Assembly (NCBI RefSeq): GCF_018139145.2
Contig: NC_059500.1
Location: 57,563,580-57,627,579, forward strand
From: Gymnogyps californianus
Lineage: Eukaryota; Chordata; Aves; Accipitriformes; Cathartidae
Direction: 5' to 3'
Length of the DNA: 64,000 nucleotides
The stretch's first letter is position 1. Each line of letters starts with the position of its first letter. This document shows positions 48,601-54,527 of this stretch, piece after piece. The notes beneath the pieces are model-generated. The model saw only the letters and a program-made list of their open reading frames with translations, was not told where the DNA came from and did no database searches. A program made the position numbers and the translations under genes.

Positions 48601-48690
48601 CTCCTCTTCCTCCACATCACTCTCCGTCACAGAGCCCTCCACCACGGTCTCGTCGCTACCGCTGTCCCCGCCGCCGCCCCGCTCCCCCAT
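504..48690 (-). CDS. ANKRD31: ANKRD31 gene (ankyrin repeat domain 31), exon 1 to an internal exon; continues past the left edge
   Basis: This entry spans the gene; exons are listed separately. In mouse, ANKRD31 is a meiotic protein that binds REC114 and helps place programmed DNA breaks, notably in the pseudoautosomal region; it acts on chromosome axes in germ cells (established knowledge). Identification here rests on the acidic N-terminus ([19 protein letters not shown]), a large exon containing LVTALNALS, two separated blocks of three ankyrin repeats, and CERT1 as the next gene. Exons 1 to 13 join in one continuous reading frame with GT/AG borders. The exon at 10,346-11,770 is disrupted, so a full-length protein cannot be made from this sequence as written. 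The REC114-binding C-terminus lies outside the window. Gene identity is very likely; whether the gene is functional is open. Confidence 0.9.
1068..1227 (-). CDS. ANKRD31: ANKRD31 exon (ankyrin block B, repeat 3)
   Basis: A 160-nt exon with acceptor atataatag and donor ACAG|GTGTGT. It reads [37 protein letters not shown], then a short tail ending IEVTG. It joins the previous exon in phase 0 and leaves phase 1. Confidence 0.88.
2136..2640 (+). mobile_element. CR1 LINE fragment, 3' end of ORF2
   Basis: The frame reads [34 protein letters not shown], then [18 protein letters not shown], the usual C-terminus of CR1 ORF2. It ends in the TTCCAACT...ATTCTATAG tail of CR1. It lies in an ANKRD31 intron. 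Confidence 0.9.
2643..2913. mobile_element. Two short CR1 fragments in opposite orientation
   Basis: Positions 2,643-2,690 match the CR1 3' end in reverse (ATAGAATGG...GGAAGGGACC). About 2,740-2,913 is a forward 3' piece (GAACAGGTTGCCCAGAGAAG, then TTGGACTAGATGATC). Confidence 0.7.
3212..3354 (-). CDS. ANKRD31: ANKRD31 exon (ankyrin block B, repeat 2)
   Basis: A 143-nt exon with acceptor ttttattag and donor TGGAG|GTACAT. It reads [31 protein letters not shown] and [14 protein letters not shown], a full ankyrin repeat. Phase 1 in and 0 out. Confidence 0.92.
4212..4406 (-). CDS. ANKRD31: ANKRD31 exon (ankyrin block B, repeat 1)
   Basis: A 195-nt exon with acceptor atgtgtttag and donor GCAG|GTTTGA. 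It reads [16 protein letters not shown], a basic stretch (AGRKTTRKN), and an ankyrin first half: [20 protein letters not shown], ending VNEQDYAG. The phase is 1 in and 1 out, as in the matching exon of block A. Confidence 0.9.
5929..6074 (-). CDS. Possible ANKRD31 exon, strongly basic (doubtful)
   Basis: After acceptor atgtctctaaag an open stretch reads [20 protein letters not shown] and then a Lys-rich part, with a possible donor GGA|GTATTT. Its entry phase fits exon 15, but it leaves phase 0 whereas the next exon needs phase 1. It may be a real exon with a wrongly chosen end, a decayed exon, or chance. Confidence 0.3.
7751..7765. repeat. (TG)n microsatellite
   Basis: A short TG run, followed by mixed TG/CG-rich sequence. 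Confidence 0.85.
9532..9780 (-). CDS. ANKRD31: ANKRD31 exon 15
   Basis: A 249-nt exon with acceptor aaaccagcag and donor ATCAG|GTGAAA. It is open throughout in the phase at which exon 14 exits (G|AT): [13 protein letters not shown], then [20 protein letters not shown] and SEQQTSKKS. It is polar and charged, with no recognised domain. It ends in phase 1, which also fits the ankyrin exon at 4,406. Confidence 0.72.
10346..11770 (-). pseudogene. ANKRD31: Decayed ANKRD31 exon 14, linking the two ankyrin blocks
   Basis: The 1,425-nt unit has a good acceptor (tgttttgtag) and donor (ACAG|GTGCCA), and its outer ends fit the neighbouring exons. From phase 0 it opens [20 protein letters not shown], then meets TGA at 11,672-11,674. 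Coding-like sequence continues but moves between frames: frame 0 to about 11,530, frame 1 to about 11,380 (TAG at 11,470-11,472), frame 0 again to about 11,030 (TAA at 11,252-11,254), then frame 2 to the donor (TAA at 10,602-10,604, followed by 85 open codons). Entry at phase 0 and exit at phase 1 need a length of 3n+1, but the length is 3n, which independently shows a net frameshift. It is seen as a broken exon; whether the gene is dead or the exon is skipped is inference. Confidence 0.75.
13229..13290 (-). CDS. ANKRD31: ANKRD31 exon 13
   Basis: A 62-nt exon with acceptor ttcatttcag and donor CCAG|GTACTT. In the phase left by exon 12 it reads [20 protein letters not shown] and Gln, with no stop. 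It ends in phase 0. Confidence 0.7.
13985..14491. repeat. Degenerate CCTAA/CCCTAA-rich sequence, left part
   Basis: Short units such as CCCTAA, CCCTAG, CCTTAA and CCCCAG recur with heavy divergence. The texture resumes at 18,048 on the other side of the CR1 element. Confidence 0.5.
14492..18047 (-). mobile_element. Near full-length CR1 LINE, inactivated
   Basis: On the minus strand from 18,047 down: an ORF1 esterase-like region ([11 protein letters not shown], then [22 protein letters not shown] text), a spacer, ORF2 endonuclease ([32 protein letters not shown] at about 17,330-17,210), reverse transcriptase ([41 protein letters not shown] at about 16,240-15,550; FADD near 15,380), and the C-terminus [18 protein letters not shown]. 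The 3' end is ATCATAGAATGG at 14,492 as read on plus. Frames are broken, including TAG at 14,974-14,976 in place of the Gln expected after LWGP. It lies in an ANKRD31 intron. Confidence 0.92.
18048..18420. repeat. Degenerate CCTAA-rich sequence, right part
   Basis: It continues the texture of 13,985-14,491 (CCTAATTCTAACTCTAATC, CAGCCCTAACACTAGC). The CR1 therefore seems to have entered this repeat-like tract. Confidence 0.5.
18690..18834 (-). CDS. ANKRD31: ANKRD31 exon 12 (ankyrin block A, repeat 3)
   Basis: A 145-nt exon with acceptor atttttctag and donor TCAG|GTAGGA. It reads [37 protein letters not shown] and KCRRNAVSG, the closing repeat and cap of the first ankyrin block. It joins exon 11 in phase 0 and ends in phase 1. 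Confidence 0.85.
18835..21262. other. ANKRD31 intronic sequence
   Basis: 2.4 kb, AT-rich, with no recognised exon or repeat. Confidence 0.5.
21263..21405 (-). CDS. ANKRD31: ANKRD31 exon 11 (ankyrin block A, repeat 2)
   Basis: A 143-nt exon with acceptor ttttcgtag and donor TGAG|GTATAT. It reads [20 protein letters not shown], then [11 protein letters not shown] and [14 protein letters not shown], a clear ankyrin repeat ([13 protein letters not shown]). The phase is 1 in and 0 out, and the length equals that of the matching exon of block B. Confidence 0.92.
24117..24421 (+). mobile_element. ERVL-type LTR, truncated to its U3 part (left arm of an inverted pair)
   Basis: It begins TGTCCTGGTTTTGGCTGGGG and aligns with the first half of the LTRs at 34,334 and 62,694, past the TATA-like box, then stops near 24,412. 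The sequence GGGGC precedes it at 24,112-24,116. Confidence 0.85.
24422..25020 (-). mobile_element. ERVL-type LTR, complete, inverted (right arm of the pair)
   Basis: Read on minus it runs from TGTCCTGGTTTCGGCTGGGA (25,020) to CCATGACA (24,422), 599 bp. The sequence GGGGC follows at 25,021-25,025, matching the bases before the left arm and not those at its own left border. Confidence 0.9.
25419..25619 (-). CDS. ANKRD31: ANKRD31 exon 10 (ankyrin block A, repeat 1)
   Basis: A 201-nt exon with acceptor ctgttcaacag and donor GCTG|GTAAGT. It contains a canonical ankyrin first half, [19 protein letters not shown], followed by NVNVQDYAG. The phase is 1 in and 1 out. An alternative acceptor at 25,686 would lengthen it but would break phase with exon 9. 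Confidence 0.9.
28227..28348 (-). CDS. ANKRD31: ANKRD31 exon 9 (basic, Lys/Arg-rich)
   Basis: A 122-nt exon with acceptor aatcttttcag and donor CTGA|GTAAGA. In the phase set by exon 8 it reads [19 protein letters not shown] and ends in a basic run ([13 protein letters not shown]). It leaves phase 1, exactly what the first ankyrin exon needs. The basic run could be a nuclear localisation signal (inference). Confidence 0.75.
28672..28949 (-). CDS. ANKRD31: ANKRD31 exon 8
   Basis: A 278-nt exon with acceptor tgtgtcacag and donor TCTGA|GTATGA. It opens with [17 protein letters not shown] and runs without a stop to NKAKDSE. It is hydrophilic and low-complexity, rich in Ser, Gln and Ala, with no recognised domain. 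It ends in phase 2, matching exon 9. Confidence 0.78.
31825..32487 (-). CDS. ANKRD31: ANKRD31 exon 7 (large acidic exon)
   Basis: A 663-nt exon (221 codons, phase 0 on both sides). The acceptor is a T-run ending in gtttag and the donor is GCAA|GTATAT. The translation is open throughout, beginning [13 protein letters not shown] and containing [12 protein letters not shown] and DDNCTQITN, which correspond to conserved stretches of the ANKRD31 N-terminal region. It is rich in Asp, Glu, Ser and Thr and has no recognised domain, consistent with a disordered region. Confidence 0.88.
32488..34320. other. ANKRD31 intronic sequence
   Basis: No exon found. A tRNA-like segment lies near 34,215-34,275 (see findings). 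Confidence 0.45.
34334..34937 (+). mobile_element. ERVL-type solo LTR
   Basis: 604 bp from TGTCTTGG to CATGACA, with TATATAAA at about 34,597 and TTATTAAA before a T-rich 3' part. It is flanked by GAATG at 34,329-34,333 and 34,938-34,942, a 5-bp target duplication as expected for ERVL elements. No internal viral genes are present. Confidence 0.93.
35854..36246 (-). mobile_element. Older CR1 copy, 3' part (left of a nested insertion)
   Basis: A diverged CR1 3' end in reverse orientation (GGGACCTCTTGAGATCATCT, later CTCAGCCTGTCCTCATAGGA). It is cut at about 36,247 by a younger CR1 and resumes at about 37,402. Confidence 0.85.
36247..37401 (-). mobile_element. Young 5'-truncated CR1 copy, nested
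   Basis: Nearly identical to 14,492-15,642. By eye I found only about four or five mismatches over 1.14 kb, and the same in-frame TAG (36,738-36,740). It is truncated at its 5' end, as is usual for CR1. Confidence 0.92.
37402..37925 (-). mobile_element. Older CR1 copy, continued
   Basis: The older element resumes with ATCATCTTTGTGGCCCTGTG and runs up to GAAGATGTTGAACAGTATTG. Minus-strand reading gives CR1 ORF2 text such as [15 protein letters not shown] and [17 protein letters not shown]. Confidence 0.85.
37926..40601. other. ANKRD31 intronic sequence
   Basis: No exon that fits codon phase, and no recognised repeat. Confidence 0.45.
40602..40642 (-). CDS. ANKRD31: ANKRD31 exon 6
   Basis: A 41-nt exon with acceptor aaatttag and donor AAAAG|GTTAGT. 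It reads [14 protein letters not shown] in the phase left by exon 5 and ends in phase 0, which is what the next exon at 32,487 needs. No further exon is required in the 8-kb intron that follows. Confidence 0.7.
41643..41737 (-). CDS. ANKRD31: ANKRD31 exon 5
   Basis: A 95-nt exon with acceptor taattctag and donor TGTAG|GTATGT. The frame carried over from exon 4 (CA|G) gives [20 protein letters not shown] and onward with no stop. Confidence 0.75.
42386..42432 (-). CDS. ANKRD31: ANKRD31 exon 4
   Basis: A 47-nt exon between acceptor tttccattcag and donor CTGCA|GTGAGT. In phase it reads [16 protein letters not shown], similar in pattern to the SQDE...ALLQ stretch of mammalian ANKRD31 as I recall it. 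Confidence 0.75.
42433..45853. other. ANKRD31 intronic sequence with unrecognised short frames
   Basis: Reading frames of 119 codons (44,196-44,555, plus) and 71 codons (44,868-45,083, minus) are present. I recognise neither, and phase between the flanking ANKRD31 exons leaves no need for them. Confidence 0.4.
45854..45934 (-). CDS. ANKRD31: ANKRD31 exon 3
   Basis: Acceptor ttttcgtag follows a long pyrimidine run. The frame reads [13 protein letters not shown] and onward without a stop; the SPEI segment matches ANKRD31. Two overlapping donors occur: CCA|GTAGGT (end 45,854, which keeps phase with exon 4) and GTAG|GTATAG (end 45,851, which does not). Confidence 0.75.
47624..47679 (-). CDS. ANKRD31: ANKRD31 exon 2
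   Basis: A 56-nt exon with acceptor ttgcaaag and donor GAAG|GTAGGA. Read in the phase left by exon 1 it gives [20 protein letters not shown], and it leaves the phase that exon 3 needs. The agreement of phase on both sides is the main support. Confidence 0.7.
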
Positions 48691-48930
48691 GGCGCCGCCG
48701 CTCCGCTCCGCTCCTCCAGGCGCTGCCGGCGGCTGCCCCTCCCCCCCGCGTGCCGCGCGGCTCCCCTCAGCGGAGGCGGCCATCTTGTGGAGGCCGGAGC
48801 CCAGCGGAGCTTCGTTCCCCTTCGGGTGGCCCTGGCCAGCCGGGGCGGGGGTTAGGGCGAGGCAGAGCGAGAGAGGAGAGCCGGTCCTCAACAAGCGCAG
48901 CTCCTCGAGCACGGGTACGATTGGAATGGC
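48400..48930 (-). promoter_or_regulatory. CpG island at the ANKRD31 promoter and first exon
   Basis: GC content and CpG density rise sharply here against the AT-rich introns, and exon 1 of ANKRD31 lies within. On the minus strand an AAGATGGCCGCC motif at about 48,776-48,787 resembles a YY1 site and overlaps an in-frame ATG at 48,783. No TATA box was seen at a fitting distance. Confidence 0.65.
48587..48690 (-). CDS. ANKRD31: ANKRD31 exon 1 (start codon, acidic N-terminus)
   Basis: From ATG at 48,690 the frame reads MGERGGGG, then [19 protein letters not shown], matching the conserved acidic N-terminus I know for ANKRD31. Two donors fit the phase of exon 2: AG|GTGGTA (exon end 48,587) and TG|GTAACG (exon end 48,584); they differ by one Trp codon. 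Upstream in-frame ATGs exist at 48,783 and 48,912, so the true start could be earlier. The 48,690 start is chosen because it lies next to the conserved segment. The exon sits in a CpG island. Confidence 0.8.
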
Positions 48931-49011
48931 TGGTGGTAGAAGTTAAAGGCAGCTCTCCCTTCAGCACCGTTGGGATGAGTCTCCCTCAGCACGACCGGCC
49001 TTGGCGTGCTT

Positions 49012-49027
49012 GGGGGGGGGGGGGGGG
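49012..49027 (+). repeat. Run of 16 G
   Basis: A homopolymer of 16 G sits next to the ANKRD31 CpG island. It is a likely spot for sequencing-length error. Confidence 0.9.
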
Positions 49028-49099
49028 CGATGCCATCCCCACACCTTCGGCAGGGGTTTGTGCTTCCTCGCTGGCGTTGGGCTCCTGGTTCTGGCCCTG

Positions 49100-50400
49100 A
49101 CAGCACATCATTCAGCAGGGCCACAAAGCGCTTAACATATACTGACCTGCGTGTCATCTAAAATTGCTCCTTTTTCCTAATTTCTGTACTGCCATGGCCA
49201 CGTTTAAGCAGCTAACTTCATCTGCTGGTCTGAGCACAATGAATGGTTCATGTGTGCAAGAGTAGGAATGTGTTTGAGATGAGATAACCAGATTATTAGT
49301 TGCCAATATTTTCACAGTATTTGCAGTAGCACTCTTGTACATAACCCAGCGGTCATCTGTTAATCACAGCAACGTTTTCGTCAGGCAGACCTGTTCTGCC
49401 TCAGCTTTGCCTTCCATCTCCAGCAGGCCATCACGAGAGCTACAGATAGAAAAACTTGATGGCAGAAAGTCATGCTTGCACAGAGTGCAAATTCAAAATT
49501 ATCGTCGTGACTCCTGCTCCTAGTGAACTTGATAAAATTAGCATTTTTAGCACTTGCCAAATCATTCGTCACCCACTGCTATGGAAAAAGTGTGGAAAAG
49601 AGAGCAAAATACTAAAGGTTATCTTGAATTATGTATCAATTATACATAATTGTTGCAACTGTGTACAACTTGCTATTTTGCTTTGACTTAATCATATCCA
49701 TATGAAATTACAGCAATTGCTGTGCATATTATCAAATGACTCCAGAAATCTCACTGGTAATACTTTACTCTTTTCAGGTAATAAAGGTGAGATACTCAAG
49801 AAAACACGTTAAGAAAGAAGCTGGCAGGGAAGATAGATACACAGTAGTAAGTTCTTAGGATTTATAAACATCACATTGAAGATGAGAATGAATAGTGTTA
49901 TTTACATGTTAAAAGCCTGGCATGAATGATTTCGTCATTGACAACTACTTTGGGTGGAGTTCTTAGTAAGCCTTTTCATCAGCGTATCCTTTTTTGAGAA
50001 TCACATTAACGCTTCACAGCACAGTACCACGTGGAGCTACTAGAAATTTTTCTAAATGAAACGGGACATGTAAGAAGCAGTTTTGGAAAAGCCCGAGTAT
50101 AGATCATCCGCGGCAAAATCCTCGCAGAGTGCATTTTCTTTGTATTTAAACCTGTTAGCCGACAGGCTCAGACCCAGAAACACAAAATGGCCATGCAGAA
50201 CTGGAGCGACGTATTGCAGCCACGAATAGTGTGTCGCAACTGACTCAGTGCCCCAAGAGACTACGGAGCTTCCCTTGCTTCATGAGCAAAAAATAGCATT
50301 TCCTCTCGGCCGAACGCCACAGATGTAAATATATTGCGTTTTCTTCTGAATGTCGGGGGCACCACTGCTTTCCACAAGCAGGAGAGCTGTGAGTGATGAC
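49100..50400. other. Intergenic spacer between the two CpG islands
   Basis: AT-rich sequence with only short frames. I see no exon, repeat family or RNA gene. Confidence 0.5.
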
Positions 50401-51700
50401 GCTATTTCTTAACGCCTTCATAAAGCGCATCCAGGCAGTGGGGCAGCATCAGCGTGAGCGGCAGAGGCACCACGACTCCGAGAGCGTACCAGGCGCGCCC
50501 TGCCCACCCGCCTTGCCCGGAAGGACCGGCAGAGCCGGCCGGCCGGCCGGCCGGCGGGCGGGCGGGCGGGCGGGCGGGCGGGCGGGGGCCGGGGCTCCCG
50601 CCGGCAGCGGCGGGGCGTCGCGGCTCGGGGCGGGCGGAGGCGCTGTCGGCCGATCAGCATATGTAAATGAGCCGCATCCTGCCGCCCAATCAGGGACTAC
50701 GGAGAGGGGAGCGCGGTGGCCCATTGGCGGGCAGCCCATGGCGAGATGGCGTGTTCCCCGCTCCTGATCGCGTCTCGAGCTGTGCGGCGTTCGCCGGGCG
50801 GTTGCCCCGGCGACGCAGCGAGTGACGCGCCGCGGGCTGGGCGTGCCGGGCCCTCGCCATTGGCTGCGCGATCGGGCGATGGCGGCGGCTGGCGTGTCGT
50901 GCCCCGGGTGTCCTTGCTCGGAGAGGAGCGGCCGGCTCAGTCCGCAGCGCGGCGGGGAGGAGCAGGGTGTCGCCTGCGTGCGGCGGTGCAGCGCTGGTGC
51001 CGGCGCGGTGAGCGGGGGCCGGCGGGGCAGGGGAGGGCAGGGCAGGAGAGCCGCGTTTCGGTCAGGCGCGTTTCGGGCAGCCCGCCGTTGCGACGCGGGT
51101 CCTCCGTGGCCGGGGGACGCGCTGCGGCTGCGGGCCCCGAGCGGCTCCTCGGAGATCGGCCGGATAACGGCGGCGCGGGGGAGGGCACCGTCGCCATCGC
51201 TGCCCCTAGGGAGTGGCGGCCGCCCCGCGTCCCGGCACGCCTTACCCGCCGCCCTGGGTGGCGGGCGGGGGAGGTCAGAGCCGCTGTCCCGGTGCCTTCT
51301 TGACGTCGGAGGGCGCGGCCCCGCGGGGTGGGCCGCGGAAGGCCGTCCGCCGCAGCTGCCGTCCGCAGCGCGCTGCGCCCCGGCGTGCGATGCCGTTGTG
51401 CGGGGCTCGCCAGCTCCGGCCGGCAACGCGCGGGGCCTCTGCGGCTGCAGGGAGAAACTCGGCCTTCCCCGAGCCGGCTTCCAGCGGGCTGCGGGGCGGC
51501 CCAGCCTAGGTCACGCTGGAGGGCTGTGCCCCCCGCCTTTCGCACGGGGTTTGAGGGGCTACAGTGATGGGCCTGCGAGAGGGTGGTTTCCCTTTTTGAA
51601 AACACAAACCGCTACCTGGCAGTTTGACAGGGTCTCTGTGGTGTCATACGCCTCTCAGGTGAGCTCTGCACAGGTTTTCGCTCAGCTATTTTTGCCACTC
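50400..51700 (+). promoter_or_regulatory. Second CpG island; candidate HMGCR promoter and non-coding first exon
   Basis: This is the most GC-rich part of the window. It holds three CCAAT boxes (50,686-50,690 direct; inverted ATTGG at 50,723-50,727 and 50,859-50,863), an octamer-like ATGTAAAT at about 50,661-50,668, and TGACGCGC at about 50,823. Good plus-strand donors occur at GCG|GTGAGC (51,008) and CAG|GTGAGC (51,659). In other vertebrates HMGCR lies between ANKRD31 and CERT1 in the orientation opposite to both, has a CpG-rich promoter and a non-coding first exon. Assignment to HMGCR is inference from that gene order; no coding exon is present to confirm it. The long GC-rich reading frames here are not taken as genes. 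Confidence 0.45.
50535..50588. repeat. GGCC / GGGC tetranucleotide repeat
   Basis: Several GGCC units run directly into several GGGC units, then G-rich sequence. The G-runs of three could form G-quadruplex structures (inference). Confidence 0.9.
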
Positions 51701-51719
51701 GGTTCCTTTATAATACTGT

Positions 51720-54027
51720 AGGTATTGCTGAGTCAGCCAGCAAGAGATGGGAAATTTGTGCTGATCTAATAGATGGTGTTGCAGATGATTGCTCTGAGAT
51801 TGGTGAGAGCTGTGTGACAAACCTTAGGTATTTAAGCAAATAGTCATACAGTTACGTGGCAGATTAATGCTCTAAAGCATTCCATGCAACCAGTCTAGTT
51901 TGCTTTGTACACACTGGTTAAGTTTTTTAAGGGGTTGCAGTTGTTTCTGTTTGTATTTTGTTTTGATTCCCAGAATGGATTGCTTTACTTAGTAGTCTCC
52001 TGGAAATTTCTGATTGAAAACAAAGGCAAGCAGGAAATGCATAGGATTTATAAAGCATCCCTTTTGAACCACCATTTTGAAATTTAACAAAATGATATTA
52101 AAGATAAACTTCAGCTTTATATTTAACGTTATGTCTTGCTAATTTCAAGCTATGAGTCAGTGTAGCTATACCAATCCTTTAAACAGAATTAGAAATATGA
52201 GCTGATCATATGCATTGAAGTATTTTTTTATAGCACTCAGTAATGCAGAATCAGTGTATGGAATCTTGATCAATATTTTCTAGAAATGTTAACTGCATAG
52301 CAGAAAAACCCATGCACTTTAGGCAGGTTAAATAAACGTGAAGGCTTTAAAGAATTCTTTTAGGTTAGGAGTTGCTGCCACTCAGTTAACCGCAAGATCA
52401 GCAATGAGGCATCCTGTATTTCATAGGAGCAGTTAATTATAAAACATTGTCTAATAATAGATATTATGGATAATTATTTTCATAATCAAATTAATGTGTT
52501 TTTCCGTAATTGATTTATGTGAAACCATTTTACACTTACTAGTTTTGCTTAGAAATGTGAAGAATAATATCTGAAGAAAGATTTTGAAGTCTTTCTAGCT
52601 CTACTAACAATTTGTTAATTGCCTAGATAGTAATTCCAACTGTCAGAATTTAGGAGTTGTGTTACTAGTTTTAGGACTGGTAGGACTCTATGTAGTCATG
52701 TAGTAAGTACTACTACTGATTTTCCTGAAACACTGTGGTATTCAAAAGTGTTCATATTTTCATAGGACATTGCTATGCCTTTTCTATTTTTTGCATTGTT
52801 TCAAAATCTTTGGCACTAATATATTCCTCTGGCTATGTCTTATTTTAGTTTTCCTAATTAAAAGATACCTTCTGTGCTGCTGAGGAAAAACTGTAATACC
52901 ACTTTGGAACAGTTGTACAAGAACATAAATTTAGAAAACAGTATGTAGATTACATTACACAGGGAAAAACAAAGGATAATGTTGACTTTAAAAGGAGTGG
53001 TTTTGTTGTGTTGGTTTATTTAAAAAAAAAAAAAACAACTTTCTGTCAGGAAATGAAATAATTTGTTCATAAGGAAGGCAGTCCTCTCAATGATTTTCCC
53101 CATTTGGTTCCATGAGCCACGAAAATCCTGCCACACCTTCACTGTGGAAGGATAAAGAAAAATATAGTGGTGGTGTTGGTGCTCAAATGATCGAGATTGG
53201 CATTGGTAGGAAACCAAGATGATGCTGGTATCTTCAGGAACACTAAGCAGATAGATTTGCCCTGTCATTTTCTCCATTGATGACAGCTTCATTTTTGATG
53301 TCCAAGCAAAAGAAAGAATACTAGAAAGATACTCTTCCCAGAATCCTAGTGGATGGATTGTTACTTTTAAGGCAACATAAGGGATTTTTTTATCCACTTT
53401 GAAGTAACAATGTGTAGAGCCCTCAATCCTCTATGGAAATCTTCACAGTGCTAGATTTGTACATGTAAATACTGAATTATAGATTGTCTCTGTTAGCCAG
53501 GCGACTATTTAAGCATCTTTTGAACTTTACAATATAGTTATATAGTTAAATTCATCACAGTTTTATAAGCTGTTGGTTTTGTGCAATGAGAAAAGCAAAG
53601 TCCCAGTACTCACGTATTTAAGAGAGGATTTTGCTTCTATGCTATAAAACGTAAGTAAACATCCTTAATGAACTTGTCTAAAGGTACAACACAGAGCAAA
53701 CAGACTAGGATGTAGTTTTTGTAACTGAAGGACATACAGAACATGCACGTTCTCAGTTATGTGAAAGAGGTGTGAAAGTTTTTGTTGAATGTTGAAAGCA
53801 AGGGGGATGATGAAATACATCCGTAACACGGGAATTAGTTATGTGTACAAGAGAACTGTCACAGAGTACCATATGTGAGAAGGACTCATGTGCTTGAGAT
53901 GAAGAAGGAACTGTTTTGAATGTGATTAACTGGAATCACTGAAGAATATCGAGCAGAAAGTAAAGAAGACACAGTCAGAGGAAGATAACATTGCAATTCC
54001 TGCTGTTGAAGTTGAGCATTACCAACA
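51720..54027. other. AT-rich spacer before the gap; no exon found
   Basis: If the island to the left is the HMGCR first exon, this would be its intron 1. I looked for the conserved start of HMGCR exon 2 on the plus strand and did not see it. One 125-codon minus-strand frame (53,020-53,397) is not recognised. Confidence 0.45.
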
Positions 54028-54527
54028 NNNNNNNNNNNNNNNNNNNNNNNNNNNNNNNNNNNNNNNNNNNNNNNNNNNNNNNNNNNNNNNNNNNNNNNNN
54101 NNNNNNNNNNNNNNNNNNNNNNNNNNNNNNNNNNNNNNNNNNNNNNNNNNNNNNNNNNNNNNNNNNNNNNNNNNNNNNNNNNNNNNNNNNNNNNNNNNNN
54201 NNNNNNNNNNNNNNNNNNNNNNNNNNNNNNNNNNNNNNNNNNNNNNNNNNNNNNNNNNNNNNNNNNNNNNNNNNNNNNNNNNNNNNNNNNNNNNNNNNNN
54301 NNNNNNNNNNNNNNNNNNNNNNNNNNNNNNNNNNNNNNNNNNNNNNNNNNNNNNNNNNNNNNNNNNNNNNNNNNNNNNNNNNNNNNNNNNNNNNNNNNNN
54401 NNNNNNNNNNNNNNNNNNNNNNNNNNNNNNNNNNNNNNNNNNNNNNNNNNNNNNNNNNNNNNNNNNNNNNNNNNNNNNNNNNNNNNNNNNNNNNNNNNNN
54501 NNNNNNNNNNNNNNNNNNNNNNNNNNN
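54028..54527. other. Assembly gap of exactly 500 N
   Basis: 500 unknown bases. The round number suggests a placeholder for a join of unknown true length. Confidence 0.98.

Noticed and set aside
50393..51721. Several long overlapping reading frames (up to 325 codons) on both strands of the GC-rich island
   Set aside because: Very high GC removes stop codons in all frames. The texts are Ala/Gly/Arg/Pro-rich with no domain, and no splice pattern supports them.
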